From NCBI RefSeq assembly GCF_015864955.1, contig NZ_JADYWE010000002.1:611935-675934 (forward strand): 64,000 nt of DNA. Direction: 5' to 3'. The notes beneath the pieces were generated by a model. That model was given only the letters and a program-made list of their open reading frames with translations, was not told where the DNA came from and did not search any database. How positions within the stretch are numbered: position 1 is the first letter of the stretch; the number at the start of each line of letters is the position of its first letter. A program made the position numbers and the translations under genes. The DNA is from Salinibacterium sp. NK8237 (GTDB lineage Bacteria > Actinomycetota > Actinomycetes > Actinomycetales > Microbacteriaceae). Positions 8,310 through 16,225 of this stretch are shown in pieces.

Positions 8310-9221
8310 ATGGGAGAAGTAGTTGGCGCTGGGCTGATCGCCCACGTACCTACGATCATGTTGCCCAAAGAGATCCGCATGGAACTCAATGAGGGCAAGG
8401 ACTCAACGCTCGTTGAAGGCCTCGAACGACTCCGCAAGGACTACTTCGAGAATGACGATTACGACACTGTTGTCGTGCTCGATAGCCACTGGGCGACCAC
8501 GGTTGAATTCGTCGTTACGGCGCACGAGCGTCGCCACGGCAAGTTCACGTCAGAAGAACTTCCTCGCGGGATGAGCGGTGTGCCGTACGACTTCATCGGC
8601 GACCCGGAGCTCGCGAAGCTCATGGGGGAACAGGCCGAAAAGAACGGCACTTGGATCACCCCGATCGACGACGAGTACTTGCCGATCATGTACGCCACGA
8701 TCAACCTGTGGGAGTACCTCGGCAAGGGCTTGCCCGACAAGAAGTGGGTGAGCGTCTCCATTTGTCAGACCGCCACCGATGAAGACTTCTTGCGTGCGGG
8801 GCGCGCGATTGGCGAAGCGATTGCCAAGAGCGACCGCCGCGTCATCCTGCTCGCCTCCGGTGCGCTTTCGCACACGTTCTATAAGCTGCGTGATCTACGC
8901 AAGCACGAGATGGCCGACCCGGCCCACATTTTCTCGGATGCTGCCCGCGAGGCAGACTACGAACGTCTCGATTGGTTCAAGGCTGGAGACCACGCCCAGG
9001 TGTTGGAAACGATGCCCGCGTTCCAGAAGGTTCGCCCCGAGGCCATGTTTGGTCACTGGCTCATGACGGCGGGTGCCATCGGCGAAGAAGCCTGCACCGC
9101 CCCCGGCGTGATGTACAGCGACTACGAAAACTCCATCGGTACCGGTCAGGTTCACGTGTGGTTCCCGAAGCCAGAAGGTGGCTTCCCAGCAGCAAAGGAT
9201 GTGGTTCTCTCTCGTGACTGA
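8310..9221 (+). CDS. Class III extradiol ring-cleavage dioxygenase (homoprotocatechuate 2,3-dioxygenase-like)
   Basis: A 303-residue LigB/HpaD-type dioxygenase. Conserved metal-ligand candidates are H12 in LIAHVP and H60 in LDSHW, with a carboxylate expected near the C-terminus (IGEEA). SGALSHTFYKLRDL holds the further conserved His. Class III enzymes use Fe(II) to open a catechol ring beside the hydroxyls. The closest well-known type is 3,4-dihydroxyphenylacetate 2,3-dioxygenase. ATG 8310 has GGAAGGA upstream and follows the dehydrogenase stop by two bases. A start further upstream would overlap the dehydrogenase needlessly. Neighbours HpaE-like and HpaG-like support a meta-cleavage route. 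Confidence 0.9.
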   Translation: MGEVVGAGLIAHVPTIMLPKEIRMELNEGKDSTLVEGLERLRKDYFENDDYDTVVVLDSHWATTVEFVVTAHERRHGKFTSEELPRGMSGVPYDFIGDPELAKLMGEQAEKNGTWITPIDDEYLPIMYATINLWEYLGKGLPDKKWVSVSICQTATDEDFLRAGRAIGEAIAKSDRRVILLASGALSHTFYKLRDLRKHEMADPAHIFSDAAREADYERLDWFKAGDHAQVLETMPAFQKVRPEAMFGHWLMTAGAIGEEACTAPGVMYSDYENSIGTGQVHVWFPKPEGGFPAAKDVVLSRD

Positions 9222-10092
9222 ACTCCGCAGAATACTTCTTGATGGATACCCGACCCAGGTAACGCGCCACGGTGACGTTCTTGTTGCGGGCGACGGCCGC
9301 GAGGTCGGCGTCGACGACGCCATTCATTTGCCGCCGACCGAGCCGAGCAAGATCATCGCCGTGCACTTGAACTACGCGAGTCGCACCGAAGAGTTCATGA
9401 CCAAGCTGCCGGCGGCACCGACCTACTTTCAGAAGCCGGTCACTGCTCTCAACACCCACAAGGGTGATGTTGTGCGGCCCGAAGGCTGCAAGTGGTTGAA
9501 CTTCGAGGGTGAAATCGTCATCGTTATCGGCCGCACGTGCCGCAACGTTTCGCCCGAGCAGGCCAGCGACTACATCGCCGGCTATTCGATCGGCAATGAC
9601 TACGGTCTGCACGATTTCCGGGACACGGATGCCGGTTCCATGCTGCGCGTCAAGGGCAGCGACACGCTCGCCCCGGTTGGCCCCGGTCTCGTTACGGATT
9701 GGGATTTCCGCGGCAAGCAGTTGCGCACCATCGTGAACGGTGAGGTCAAGCAAGACGACAACACCGACAATATGGAGTGGGACATGAACTACCTCGTGGC
9801 CGATATTGCACGCACCATCACGTTGAGCCCCGGTGACATGCTGTTCTCGGGAACTCCCGCGTTCTCGCGTCCGGTTCAGCCTGGCGACGTTGTTGAGGTC
9901 GAAGTTGAAGGCCTCGGCAAGCTCACGAACCGTATCGTTACGGGCCCGACTGCCATCCGAACCGACGTGGGGGCACAACCCACCGAGAGCGAAGAGGTAA
10001 TGTCGACAGCAATGGGTGGCGACTGGGAGTTCCGAGGCATTCGAACTCCGTCGAAAGATCTCTACCCGTCGAAAGTTGAGGAAAAACGATGA
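9214..10092 (+). CDS. Fumarylacetoacetate hydrolase family protein (HpaG-like decarboxylase/isomerase)
   Basis: About 292 residues, with an N-terminal cap and a C-terminal FAH domain. Metal-binding carboxylates are visible in NFEGEIVIVIGR (E-x-E) and GNDYGLHDFRDTD, and GDMLFSGTPAFSRPVQPGD is the family C-terminal signature. Members hydrolyse acylpyruvates or decarboxylate and isomerise 2-hydroxymuconate-type diacids (HpaG, opet decarboxylase). It overlaps the dioxygenase by 8 bases if the GTG at 9214 is used. An ATG at 9199 is a possible alternative start. Likely step: processing of the diacid produced by the dehydrogenase. Confidence 0.88.
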   Translation: MTELRRILLDGYPTQVTRHGDVLVAGDGREVGVDDAIHLPPTEPSKIIAVHLNYASRTEEFMTKLPAAPTYFQKPVTALNTHKGDVVRPEGCKWLNFEGEIVIVIGRTCRNVSPEQASDYIAGYSIGNDYGLHDFRDTDAGSMLRVKGSDTLAPVGPGLVTDWDFRGKQLRTIVNGEVKQDDNTDNMEWDMNYLVADIARTITLSPGDMLFSGTPAFSRPVQPGDVVEVEVEGLGKLTNRIVTGPTAIRTDVGAQPTESEEVMSTAMGGDWEFRGIRTPSKDLYPSKVEEKR

Positions 10093-10280
10093 TCAAAATC
10101 GAAGTCGACATGAACCAGTGCCAGCACTACGGCCAGTGCGTGTTTGAGGCACCTGACAACTTCAAGCTCAACGACGACGACAAGCTTGAGTATGTGGCCG
10201 AAGCGCCCGACTCGGAGCGCGACAACATTGAAGCCGCAGTTGATGTGTGCCCGATGCAGGCCATTCGAATCGTCGAATAG
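10089..10280 (+). CDS. 3Fe-4S ferredoxin (P450 redox partner)
   Basis: A 63-residue ferredoxin with ligands C11 and C17 in CQHYGQC and C54 in CPMQAI. The second position of the usual CxxCxxC is a His, which is the pattern of 3Fe-4S ferredoxins that serve class I bacterial P450s. The protein is very acidic (EAPDNFKLNDDDK), as expected for docking to a P450. Its start overlaps the previous stop by 4 bases, and its stop overlaps the reductase GTG by one. It is 4 kb from the P450 gene but the only such ferredoxin in the window. Confidence 0.93.
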   Translation: MIKIEVDMNQCQHYGQCVFEAPDNFKLNDDDKLEYVAEAPDSERDNIEAAVDVCPMQAIRIVE

Positions 10281-11506
10281 TGGCTGAGGCTAACCCCGCC
10301 GCACCGGTTGTTATCGTCGGTGCGGCGATGGGTGGGCTGCGCGCGGCGGAGTCTCTTCGTCGTTCGGGCTACACCGGTGCGATCCGCGTGGTTGGTGAAG
10401 AACTTCACGCCCCCTACAACCGTCCGCCTCTGTCGAAAGAGGTGCTGGCCACGGACGTGACTCACGAGGCTGTGGCGTTCCCGTCGCGTGCCGAAATGGG
10501 TGATGTTGAGTGGATGCTCGGGGTGCGGGCAACTGCGGTCGATCTCGATGCGCACACTCTCACCACAGACGATGGCTCTGTGCAGGAGTGGCGTGCCCTG
10601 GTTATCGCGACGGGCTTGCGCGCTCGCCGGTTGGATTTTGCCCCGATCGCTGGGCGTCACGTTGTCCGTTCGCTGGATGACGCGATGGCTCTGCGCGCCG
10701 AACTCACCGAGGGCGCGCGCGTTGTTGTCGTCGGCTCAGGCTTCTTAGGCTGTGAACTGAGCGCCACCGCTCGCAAGCTGGGCTGCTCGGTCACGATTGT
10801 CACGCCGAGTGCTGAGCCCATGATGCGTCCGTTGGGTGACCTCGTCGCGAAGGAGATGCGTCGTCGTCTTACCGAAGAGGGCGTAGAGATTTTCTCCGGC
10901 GTGACTGTTGCGGCGATCAACGGCGAGGCTTCGGTCGAGTCTGTTGAGCTGAGCGATGGCCGCGTTCTTGAGGCTGATGTCGTGATCGAGTCTGTTGGTT
11001 CGCACTGCAACATCGAGTGGCTTGAGGGAACGAACCTCGATGTCTCGGATGGGGTGCTCGCCGATAACGCGATGCGCGCGGTCACGACCGATGGAATCGC
11101 TCTCGATGACGTCTATGTTGTGGGCGATATTGCTCGCTTCCCGAACCCCATGTTCGATGACGTTCCGCGTCGCGTCGAGCACTGGAACATCCCGACCGAC
11201 ACCGGCAAGCGTGCTGGTGCCGTGCTGGCAGCACACCTTGCCGACGACGGATCATTCGCTGATGTAGTGGCGAAACCGTTCGCTCCGGTGCCGTCGTTCT
11301 GGTCTAACCAGTTCGAGATCAAGCTGCAGGCCTACGGTCTGTTGGGGCTGGTGTCGGATGACGACATCCGCGTCCTTGAGGGAGACCTCAGCGACCAGGC
11401 TGCCGTCGGTTACTATCGCGACGGCCGTCTCGTAGGCGTGCTCGGAATTGGCATGAAGGCCGCGCTGCTGCCGTATCGCAAGCAGATTGCGGAGGGCGGC
11501 GCGTAG
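10280..11506 (+). CDS. NAD(P)H-dependent ferredoxin reductase (FAD)
   Basis: A 408-residue flavoprotein of the putidaredoxin-reductase/BphA4 type. FAD-binding VIVGAAMGGLRAAESLRRSGYTG is at the N-terminus, the NAD(P)H motif VVVGSGFLGCELSATARKLG is near residue 145, and DDVYVVGDIARF is the second flavin motif. The first glycine cluster reads GAAMGG rather than GxGxxG, a common variant in this branch. GTG 10280 overlaps the ferredoxin stop by one base, so translation is coupled. It passes electrons from NAD(P)H to the ferredoxin and then to the P450. It closes the ring-cleavage operon and completes a three-component P450 system. Confidence 0.93.
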   Translation: MAEANPAAPVVIVGAAMGGLRAAESLRRSGYTGAIRVVGEELHAPYNRPPLSKEVLATDVTHEAVAFPSRAEMGDVEWMLGVRATAVDLDAHTLTTDDGSVQEWRALVIATGLRARRLDFAPIAGRHVVRSLDDAMALRAELTEGARVVVVGSGFLGCELSATARKLGCSVTIVTPSAEPMMRPLGDLVAKEMRRRLTEEGVEIFSGVTVAAINGEASVESVELSDGRVLEADVVIESVGSHCNIEWLEGTNLDVSDGVLADNAMRAVTTDGIALDDVYVVGDIARFPNPMFDDVPRRVEHWNIPTDTGKRAGAVLAAHLADDGSFADVVAKPFAPVPSFWSNQFEIKLQAYGLLGLVSDDDIRVLEGDLSDQAAVGYYRDGRLVGVLGIGMKAALLPYRKQIAEGGA

Positions 11507-11561
11507 CCGTTTCTCCGACGGTTCCCGGCTGGCTGTTGCGGCGGGGTCGTAGGCTGGTGTC

Positions 11562-12377
11562 ATGACTCCCGCTTCGACCGTTGCTGTTGCCCAGTTCGTG
11601 CCCGGCTCTGACCGTGATGAAAACATCGCGCAGATCACCGAGCTTGCTGAGCGCGCCGTCGAGCGCGGCGCGAGCTTTGTGGTTTTCCCGGAGTACTCGT
11701 CGTACTTCACGGCCACTATGGGCGAAGACTGGGTCACCGCCGCCGAGCCGCTCGATGGCCCTTTCGTGCAGGCGCTGACCTCGCTGGCGCAACGGTTGCG
11801 CATTCATCTCGCTGCGGGCATGTTGCAGTCGAGCGATGAAGATAACCGCTTCTGGAACACGTTGGTCGCTATTGCTCCCACCGGTGCAATCGTCGCGACC
11901 TACAGCAAGCAACACCTCTACGATGCGTTCGGGCAGCGTGAATCAGACTGGGTCATCCCCGGGTCGATCAGCGAGCCGACAACGTTCTCGTGGGAGGGCT
12001 TCACTGTCGGTTTGCAGACCTGCTACGACATCCGTTTTCCGGAGGTGTCACGCCGTTTGGTGGATGCCGGAGCCAACCTCATTGTGGTGCCTGCCGAGTG
12101 GGTGCGCGGCCCGCTCAAGGAATACCACTGGCGCACGCTGCTTACCGCCCGCGCGATTGAGAACACTGTTTTTCTTGCGGCAGCCGATCATGCCCCGCCA
12201 ATCGGTGTCGGTCACAGCATGGTCGTCGACCCGATGGGCGTCGAGCTTGTCACGATTGGGGAGCGCACGGATGTTGCTGTCGCCCACATCGAACTCGCTC
12301 GCCTAGACGAGGTGCGGGCCACGAACCCGGCACTGTCGCTGCGCCGCTACGGCGTGCACCCGCTCGAGGAGCGTTAG
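11562..12377 (+). CDS. Nitrilase-superfamily carbon-nitrogen hydrolase (amidase)
   Basis: A 271-residue CN-hydrolase domain with the full Glu-Lys-Cys triad: E44 in VVFPEYS, K116 in TYSKQHLYDAF, C154 in LQTCYDIRFPE. The DIRFPE sequence after the cysteine resembles Nit2/omega-amidase and N-carbamoyl hydrolase branches more than true nitrilases. It begins 55 bases after the ferredoxin reductase on the same strand, so it may be cotranscribed with the catabolic operon. It overlaps the end of the convergent XRE gene by 4 bases. It could cleave an amide in the pathway, or act as omega-amidase with the aminotransferase at 13.5-14.7 kb. The substrate is not readable. Confidence 0.88.
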   Translation: MTPASTVAVAQFVPGSDRDENIAQITELAERAVERGASFVVFPEYSSYFTATMGEDWVTAAEPLDGPFVQALTSLAQRLRIHLAAGMLQSSDEDNRFWNTLVAIAPTGAIVATYSKQHLYDAFGQRESDWVIPGSISEPTTFSWEGFTVGLQTCYDIRFPEVSRRLVDAGANLIVVPAEWVRGPLKEYHWRTLLTARAIENTVFLAAADHAPPIGVGHSMVVDPMGVELVTIGERTDVAVAHIELARLDEVRATNPALSLRRYGVHPLEER

Positions 12378-12637
12378 GCCGAGCGCCGCTGTTCAGGCTC
12401 GCGAACTTCGGCCCAGACGTCATCGAGAGATAGCCCAATAGCATCGGCGACGGCCGCGATGGTGGGGAATGCTGGGGTCGCGATGCGACCTGTTTCGATC
12501 TTGCGAAGAGTCTCGGGGGAGATGCCAGCTGCGAGGGCGGTGTCGAGGATCGACCGCGCACCTCGCCCACGCCGGAGCGCCATGCCGAGGCGTTTTCCGC
12601 GTTCGACTTCAGAGGGGGAGAGCGGCAATCGGACCAT
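12374..12637 (-). CDS. XRE-family helix-turn-helix regulator
   Basis: An 87-residue single-domain Cro/C1-type protein. The HTH is ILDTALAAGISPETLRKIETGRI, about residues 30-52, followed by TPAFPTIAAVADAIGLSLDDVW, the standard fourth and fifth helices. It is divergent from the methionine aminopeptidase gene. A 9-bp palindrome lies between the two starts, just upstream of this gene, so autoregulation and control of the aminopeptidase are likely. The N-terminal ATG at 12637 has no strong ribosome binding site. Confidence 0.85.
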   Translation of the reverse strand: MVRLPLSPSEVERGKRLGMALRRGRGARSILDTALAAGISPETLRKIETGRIATPAFPTIAAVADAIGLSLDDVWAEVREPEQRRSA

Positions 12638-12646
12638 GCGTCGATT

Positions 12647-12674
12647 CTATACCGGGATAATATGGCCGGTATAG
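12647..12674. promoter_or_regulatory. Palindromic operator between XRE regulator and map2
   Basis: Perfect arms ctataccgg (12647-12655) and ccggtatag (12666-12674) with a 10-base spacer that contains gataatat, a good -10-like element. The TATACC...GGTATA form is similar to sites of HipB/Xre-type regulators. It lies 10 bases upstream of the XRE start and 32 upstream of the aminopeptidase start. Confidence 0.6.
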
Positions 12675-12705
12675 TTATTCGAAGTGTTCTGGTGTGGAGG
12701 CGTCA

Positions 12706-13476
12706 ATGATCGAAATTCTTAGCCCCGGAGAGTTGCTTCGCGCGCGGGAGACGGGGGCTCTGGTCGCCCACATTCTGCAGACCTTGAAGGGTAGAGCACG
12801 GGTCGGCACTAACCTGCTCGAGATCGACCATTGGGCTCAGTCGATGATCCTGGAGGCGGGCGCGACCTCGTGCTACGTCGACTATGCACCGTCGTTCGGG
12901 CGTGGTCCGTTCGGGCACTACATCTGCACAGCGGTGAATGACGCGGTGCTTCATGGACTGCCGCACGACTACTCGCTCGCCGAGGGCGACCTTCTTACTC
13001 TCGACCTCGCGGTGATTCTCGATGGCGTCGCGGCAGACTCGGCGATCAGTTTTGTCGTGGGGGAGTCGCAGCCGGCAGAGAGCCTCGCGCTGATCGACGT
13101 CACGCAGTGGGCGCTCGCTGAGGGCATTGCGGCGGCGCGACCCGGCAACCGGATTGGCGACATTTCACATGCGATCGGTACCGTGCTCAGCAAGGCCGGG
13201 TATCCCATCAACATGGAATTCGGCGGTCACGGCATCGGTTCGACAATGCACCAAGATCCGCACGTTGCCAACGACGGACGGCCAGGGCGAGGGTATCCGC
13301 TTCGCGCTGGGATGCTCTTGGCGTTGGAACCGTGGGTGATGGCCGATACTGCTGAGCTGGTGACGGATGCCGATGGCTGGACCTTACGCAGTGCGACCGG
13401 TTGCCGCACGGCTCACAGCGAGCATACGATCGCCATCACCGACGATGGTGCAGAAATCTTGACCGTCGTTCGCTAG
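12706..13476 (+). CDS. map: Type I methionine aminopeptidase (probably a second copy)
   Basis: A 256-residue M24A-family peptidase. Conserved elements in order are AVNDAVLHGLP with the substrate His, LDLAV and ADSAISF with the two metal aspartates, GHGIGSTMHQDPHV with the metal His, LALEPWVM with a metal Glu, and SEHTIAIT with the last Glu. All five metal ligands are present. It removes the initiator methionine from new proteins. I chose ATG 12706 because GGAGG lies 5 bases before it. Most actinobacteria have two map genes, one in the ribosomal-protein region. This isolated one beside an XRE gene is likely the accessory copy. Confidence 0.9.
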   Translation: MIEILSPGELLRARETGALVAHILQTLKGRARVGTNLLEIDHWAQSMILEAGATSCYVDYAPSFGRGPFGHYICTAVNDAVLHGLPHDYSLAEGDLLTLDLAVILDGVAADSAISFVVGESQPAESLALIDVTQWALAEGIAAARPGNRIGDISHAIGTVLSKAGYPINMEFGGHGIGSTMHQDPHVANDGRPGRGYPLRAGMLLALEPWVMADTAELVTDADGWTLRSATGCRTAHSEHTIAITDDGAEILTVVR

Positions 13477-14675
13477 TGACGCAGCTTCATCCCTGAGAGC
13501 TGAGCTGCAGCCCGGTCGAGCACATCGGTCTGTTTGCAATAGGCGAAGCGGATGAGTGTGTTGTAGTCGCCGTGGTTGGCGGGGTGCACGAACGCGGTGA
13601 CGGGGATTCCGACGACTCCGGTGAGTTCGGGCAGTTGGCGGCAGAATTCGGCGGCATCCGTGACTCCGAGGGGTGCGGCATCCGCAATGATGAAGTAGCC
13701 AGCTTGGGGCGTGCTCACGTCGAAGCCGGCATTACGCAGCCCGGCGCCGAGGGTGTCGCGCTTGCGGGCAAGGCCGTTGGCGAGCTCGTCGAAGTAGCTG
13801 TCGGGGAGCCCAAGGCCTGCGGCGATGCCGTGTTGCAGTGGAGCACCGTTGACGTAGGTGAGGTATTGCTTCACCGCCATGATGGCCTGCAGGATGGGCT
13901 GGGGCGCGGTGATCCAGCCGATCTTCCAGCCGGTGGTGTTGAACGTCTTGCCGCCGCTGGAAATGCTGATGGTGCGGTTGAACGCACCCGGCAGGCTTGC
14001 GACGGGGATGTGCTCGAAGCCGAAGGTGATGTGTTCGTACACTTCGTCGGTCACGATGAGTGCGTCGTATTTGTGAGCGAGCTCGACGATCAGTTCGAGT
14101 GTTTCGCGATCAAGCACAGCACCGGTCGGATTATGCGGGCTGTTCAGGATGATGAGACGAGTGCGCCCGCTGAAGGCGGCGCGGATGTCGTCGTGGTTGG
14201 GCTGAAAGTCGGGGGAGCGCAGTGGCACCGTCACATGGGTGGCGCGCGCGTAGTTGATCATGGCGCCGTAGGCGTCGTAGAACGGTTCGAGGGTGATGAC
14301 CTCATCGCCCTCGTTGGTCAGCGCGAGGATAGTTGCCGCTAGCGCTTCGGTGGCGCCGGCTGTCGCAAGAACTTCAGTGTCAGGGTCGAGTTCGATTCCG
14401 TAGAAGCGTTCCTGGTGTTCGGCGATCGCATTGCGCAGCACCGGAAAACCGTTGCCTGGTGGGTATTGGTTAGCACCGTCGCTGATTGCTTTGCGGGCGG
14501 CATCCAACACTTCGGCGGGGCCGTCTTCGTCAGGAAAGCCCTGACCTAGGTTGATGGCGCCGCTGGTAACGGCGAGGGCCGACATCTCGGCAAAAATTGT
14601 TTGGCTCAGTTGCCCGTCGGCGCCGAGCAGCATGGCGCCATTGGCGGCGCGTTCCCAAGATCCAGTGACTGTCAT
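13473..14675 (-). CDS. Class I/II PLP aminotransferase (DapC/kynurenine-aminotransferase-like)
   Basis: A 400-residue fold-type I aminotransferase. Signature parts are GQGFPDEDGP near residue 43, NQYPPGNGFP, NSPHNPTGAVLD, VTDEVYEHITF with the PLP aspartate, and SSGGKTFNTTGWKIGW with the PLP lysine. The YPPGNG and SGGKTFNTTGWKIGW combination is typical of the kynurenine/glutamine transaminase and N-succinyl-diaminopimelate aminotransferase group. The stop region overlaps the convergent aminopeptidase by 4 bases. Possible roles are lysine biosynthesis (DapC) or transamination of aromatic amino acids with glutamine. The nearby omega-amidase-like gene makes the second idea attractive but not proven. 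Confidence 0.9.
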   Translation of the reverse strand: MTVTGSWERAANGAMLLGADGQLSQTIFAEMSALAVTSGAINLGQGFPDEDGPAEVLDAARKAISDGANQYPPGNGFPVLRNAIAEHQERFYGIELDPDTEVLATAGATEALAATILALTNEGDEVITLEPFYDAYGAMINYARATHVTVPLRSPDFQPNHDDIRAAFSGRTRLIILNSPHNPTGAVLDRETLELIVELAHKYDALIVTDEVYEHITFGFEHIPVASLPGAFNRTISISSGGKTFNTTGWKIGWITAPQPILQAIMAVKQYLTYVNGAPLQHGIAAGLGLPDSYFDELANGLARKRDTLGAGLRNAGFDVSTPQAGYFIIADAAPLGVTDAAEFCRQLPELTGVVGIPVTAFVHPANHGDYNTLIRFAYCKQTDVLDRAAAQLSGMKLRH

Positions 14676-14769
14676 TGTTCCGCAAGCCTAACCACTTGCC
14701 GGGGCTGTTTCTGTTTTTGGCTGTGGAAAGATGAGCGCCCAGAACGTCGGCGATGCCTAGCGTCGGTAT

Positions 14770-15324
14770 ATGCGGCTACCGAACCTCGTACGTGTATCGG
14801 GCGGCGTGCTCCTCTTAGCGCTACTGAGCGGATGCGTGCCCGCCGATACGACGACGCCCTTACCCGAGCCCACAGCCACTTTCGTCGCGCCCTACGCGAC
14901 TGACGAAGAAGCGCTCGCGGCGGCCGAGGCGGCGTATGCGGAGTACGTGTCCGCGGTCAACAAAGCACTGAGGACGGGTGATGTCGATACACCCGCATTC
15001 GAGGCTGTCGCGACCGGGGCGGAGTTGTCTGACGCTATCGACGTCTATTCACAAATTGCGGCCGAGGGAAAGCGCTCGACCGCAGACATAACCTTTGATC
15101 AGGCGGTACTGCAGCGTTACTCGCGTGATGCTTCTCCGAGCGAGGTAATAACGATCTACGTATGCGAAGACCTCTCGGATGCATTCCTTGTGGATGAAGG
15201 TGGTGAGCGTGTGAGGGAAGATGACATTCCCCCTCGAACGATGCAACTCACTTTCGATTTTTCGCCTGATTCCGGAAGTCTGTTGCTGTCTGACCGGCAG
15301 GTGTGGGACGACGCCGAGTGTTGA
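14770..15324 (+). CDS. Secreted lipoprotein of unknown function
   Basis: A 184-residue protein with a clear lipoprotein signal: basic MRLPNLVRV, a hydrophobic core GGVLLLALL, and lipobox LSGC with lipidation at C22. A Pro/Thr-rich linker follows, then a compact helical plus beta domain (residues 45-184) with two further Cys (in VCEDL and at the C-terminus) that may form a disulfide. The domain resembles uncharacterised actinobacterial lipoproteins of the NTF2-like size class, but I do not recognise a family. The next gene starts 7 bases before its stop, so the two are translated together. Confidence 0.8.
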   Translation: MRLPNLVRVSGGVLLLALLSGCVPADTTTPLPEPTATFVAPYATDEEALAAAEAAYAEYVSAVNKALRTGDVDTPAFEAVATGAELSDAIDVYSQIAAEGKRSTADITFDQAVLQRYSRDASPSEVITIYVCEDLSDAFLVDEGGERVREDDIPPRTMQLTFDFSPDSGSLLLSDRQVWDDAEC

Positions 15325-16172
15325 AAATATTCTCCTTTGCGGCCGCCGCAGTCCTGATGGCCATTCCGGCTTTGCCCACCGAGATAGCCCTATCCGCGTC
15401 GCGTACCTGTCAAGCAGGTGCCGAGCTCAACGGCAGCCCAGATTGTCAGGCTGTTGCCTCAGTTGGAGCCGGGGGTGTCGATATCGAAGGCACCAGAGAA
15501 ACCGGGGGATCCTCCGGCGGCTACGAATATGGCGCAGGAACCGACACCGGATACGACACCGAAGGTGCCGCCTACATCCCGGTTGAGGATCCTGCTTTCG
15601 ACAGTGTCGAGGAAGCCTGGTGCGATATCCAACGCCTCGAATGCTTACCCTGGACCCCGCCGGCCGAGGACGCCGATGGTGAGACCGGCCCGATCACTAT
15701 CTCCGACATCGCCACTTTCCGCCCACAGACGACCACTGCGGGCATGCAACCCAACCAGTGGATGATCGTCGGTCTCGACACCAACTTCTACGCCAACGCC
15801 TCCGCCCATGTCGTCGACGGCACCCTATTCGGTGGCACCGCCCAAGTGCGATTCACCCCGGTCGTTTACAACTGGGACTACGGCGACGGCACCACCGCCA
15901 GCCTCGGCACTCCCGGCAAGACCTGGGCGAAGAACAAGATCGCCGAATTCGACCCAACCCCCACCAGCCACGTGTTTGAAGAACCCGGCAACTACACGAT
16001 CACACTCGCCGTTACCTACGCGGCCGAATACCGCGTCGCCGGCAGCAGCTGGCAGAACGTCGTCGGCACCCTCACCATCGTCGCCCCGCCCCTCACCGCA
16101 ACAGCCGGACATGCAACAACCGTGCTCGTCGACCAAGACTGCATCGCCAACCCCTCCGGCATCGGCTGCTAG
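15318..16172 (+). CDS. Secreted PKD-domain-like protein of unknown function
   Basis: About 284 residues with an N-terminal signal peptide (hydrophobic FSFAAAAVLMAIPALP, cleavage probably after ALS-A). A Gly/Thr-rich low-complexity stretch follows (residues 50-90). The C-terminal half is PKD-like: VYNWDYGDGTTAS and the later SHVFEEPGNYTITLAVTY are the classic WDFGDG and H-x(2)-PG-x-Y-x-V-x-L-x-V elements. I chose GTG 15318, which overlaps the lipoprotein stop. The pair is probably an exported two-protein unit. There is no LPxTG or membrane anchor, so the protein is free or held by the lipoprotein. Confidence 0.78.
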   Translation: MLKIFSFAAAAVLMAIPALPTEIALSASRTCQAGAELNGSPDCQAVASVGAGGVDIEGTRETGGSSGGYEYGAGTDTGYDTEGAAYIPVEDPAFDSVEEAWCDIQRLECLPWTPPAEDADGETGPITISDIATFRPQTTTAGMQPNQWMIVGLDTNFYANASAHVVDGTLFGGTAQVRFTPVVYNWDYGDGTTASLGTPGKTWAKNKIAEFDPTPTSHVFEEPGNYTITLAVTYAAEYRVAGSSWQNVVGTLTIVAPPLTATAGHATTVLVDQDCIANPSGIGC

Positions 16173-16225
16173 AGCAGCCAGTCTCAGCTAACCGCAGGCG
16201 CCAGTACACGCAGCTGCGAGCAAAC

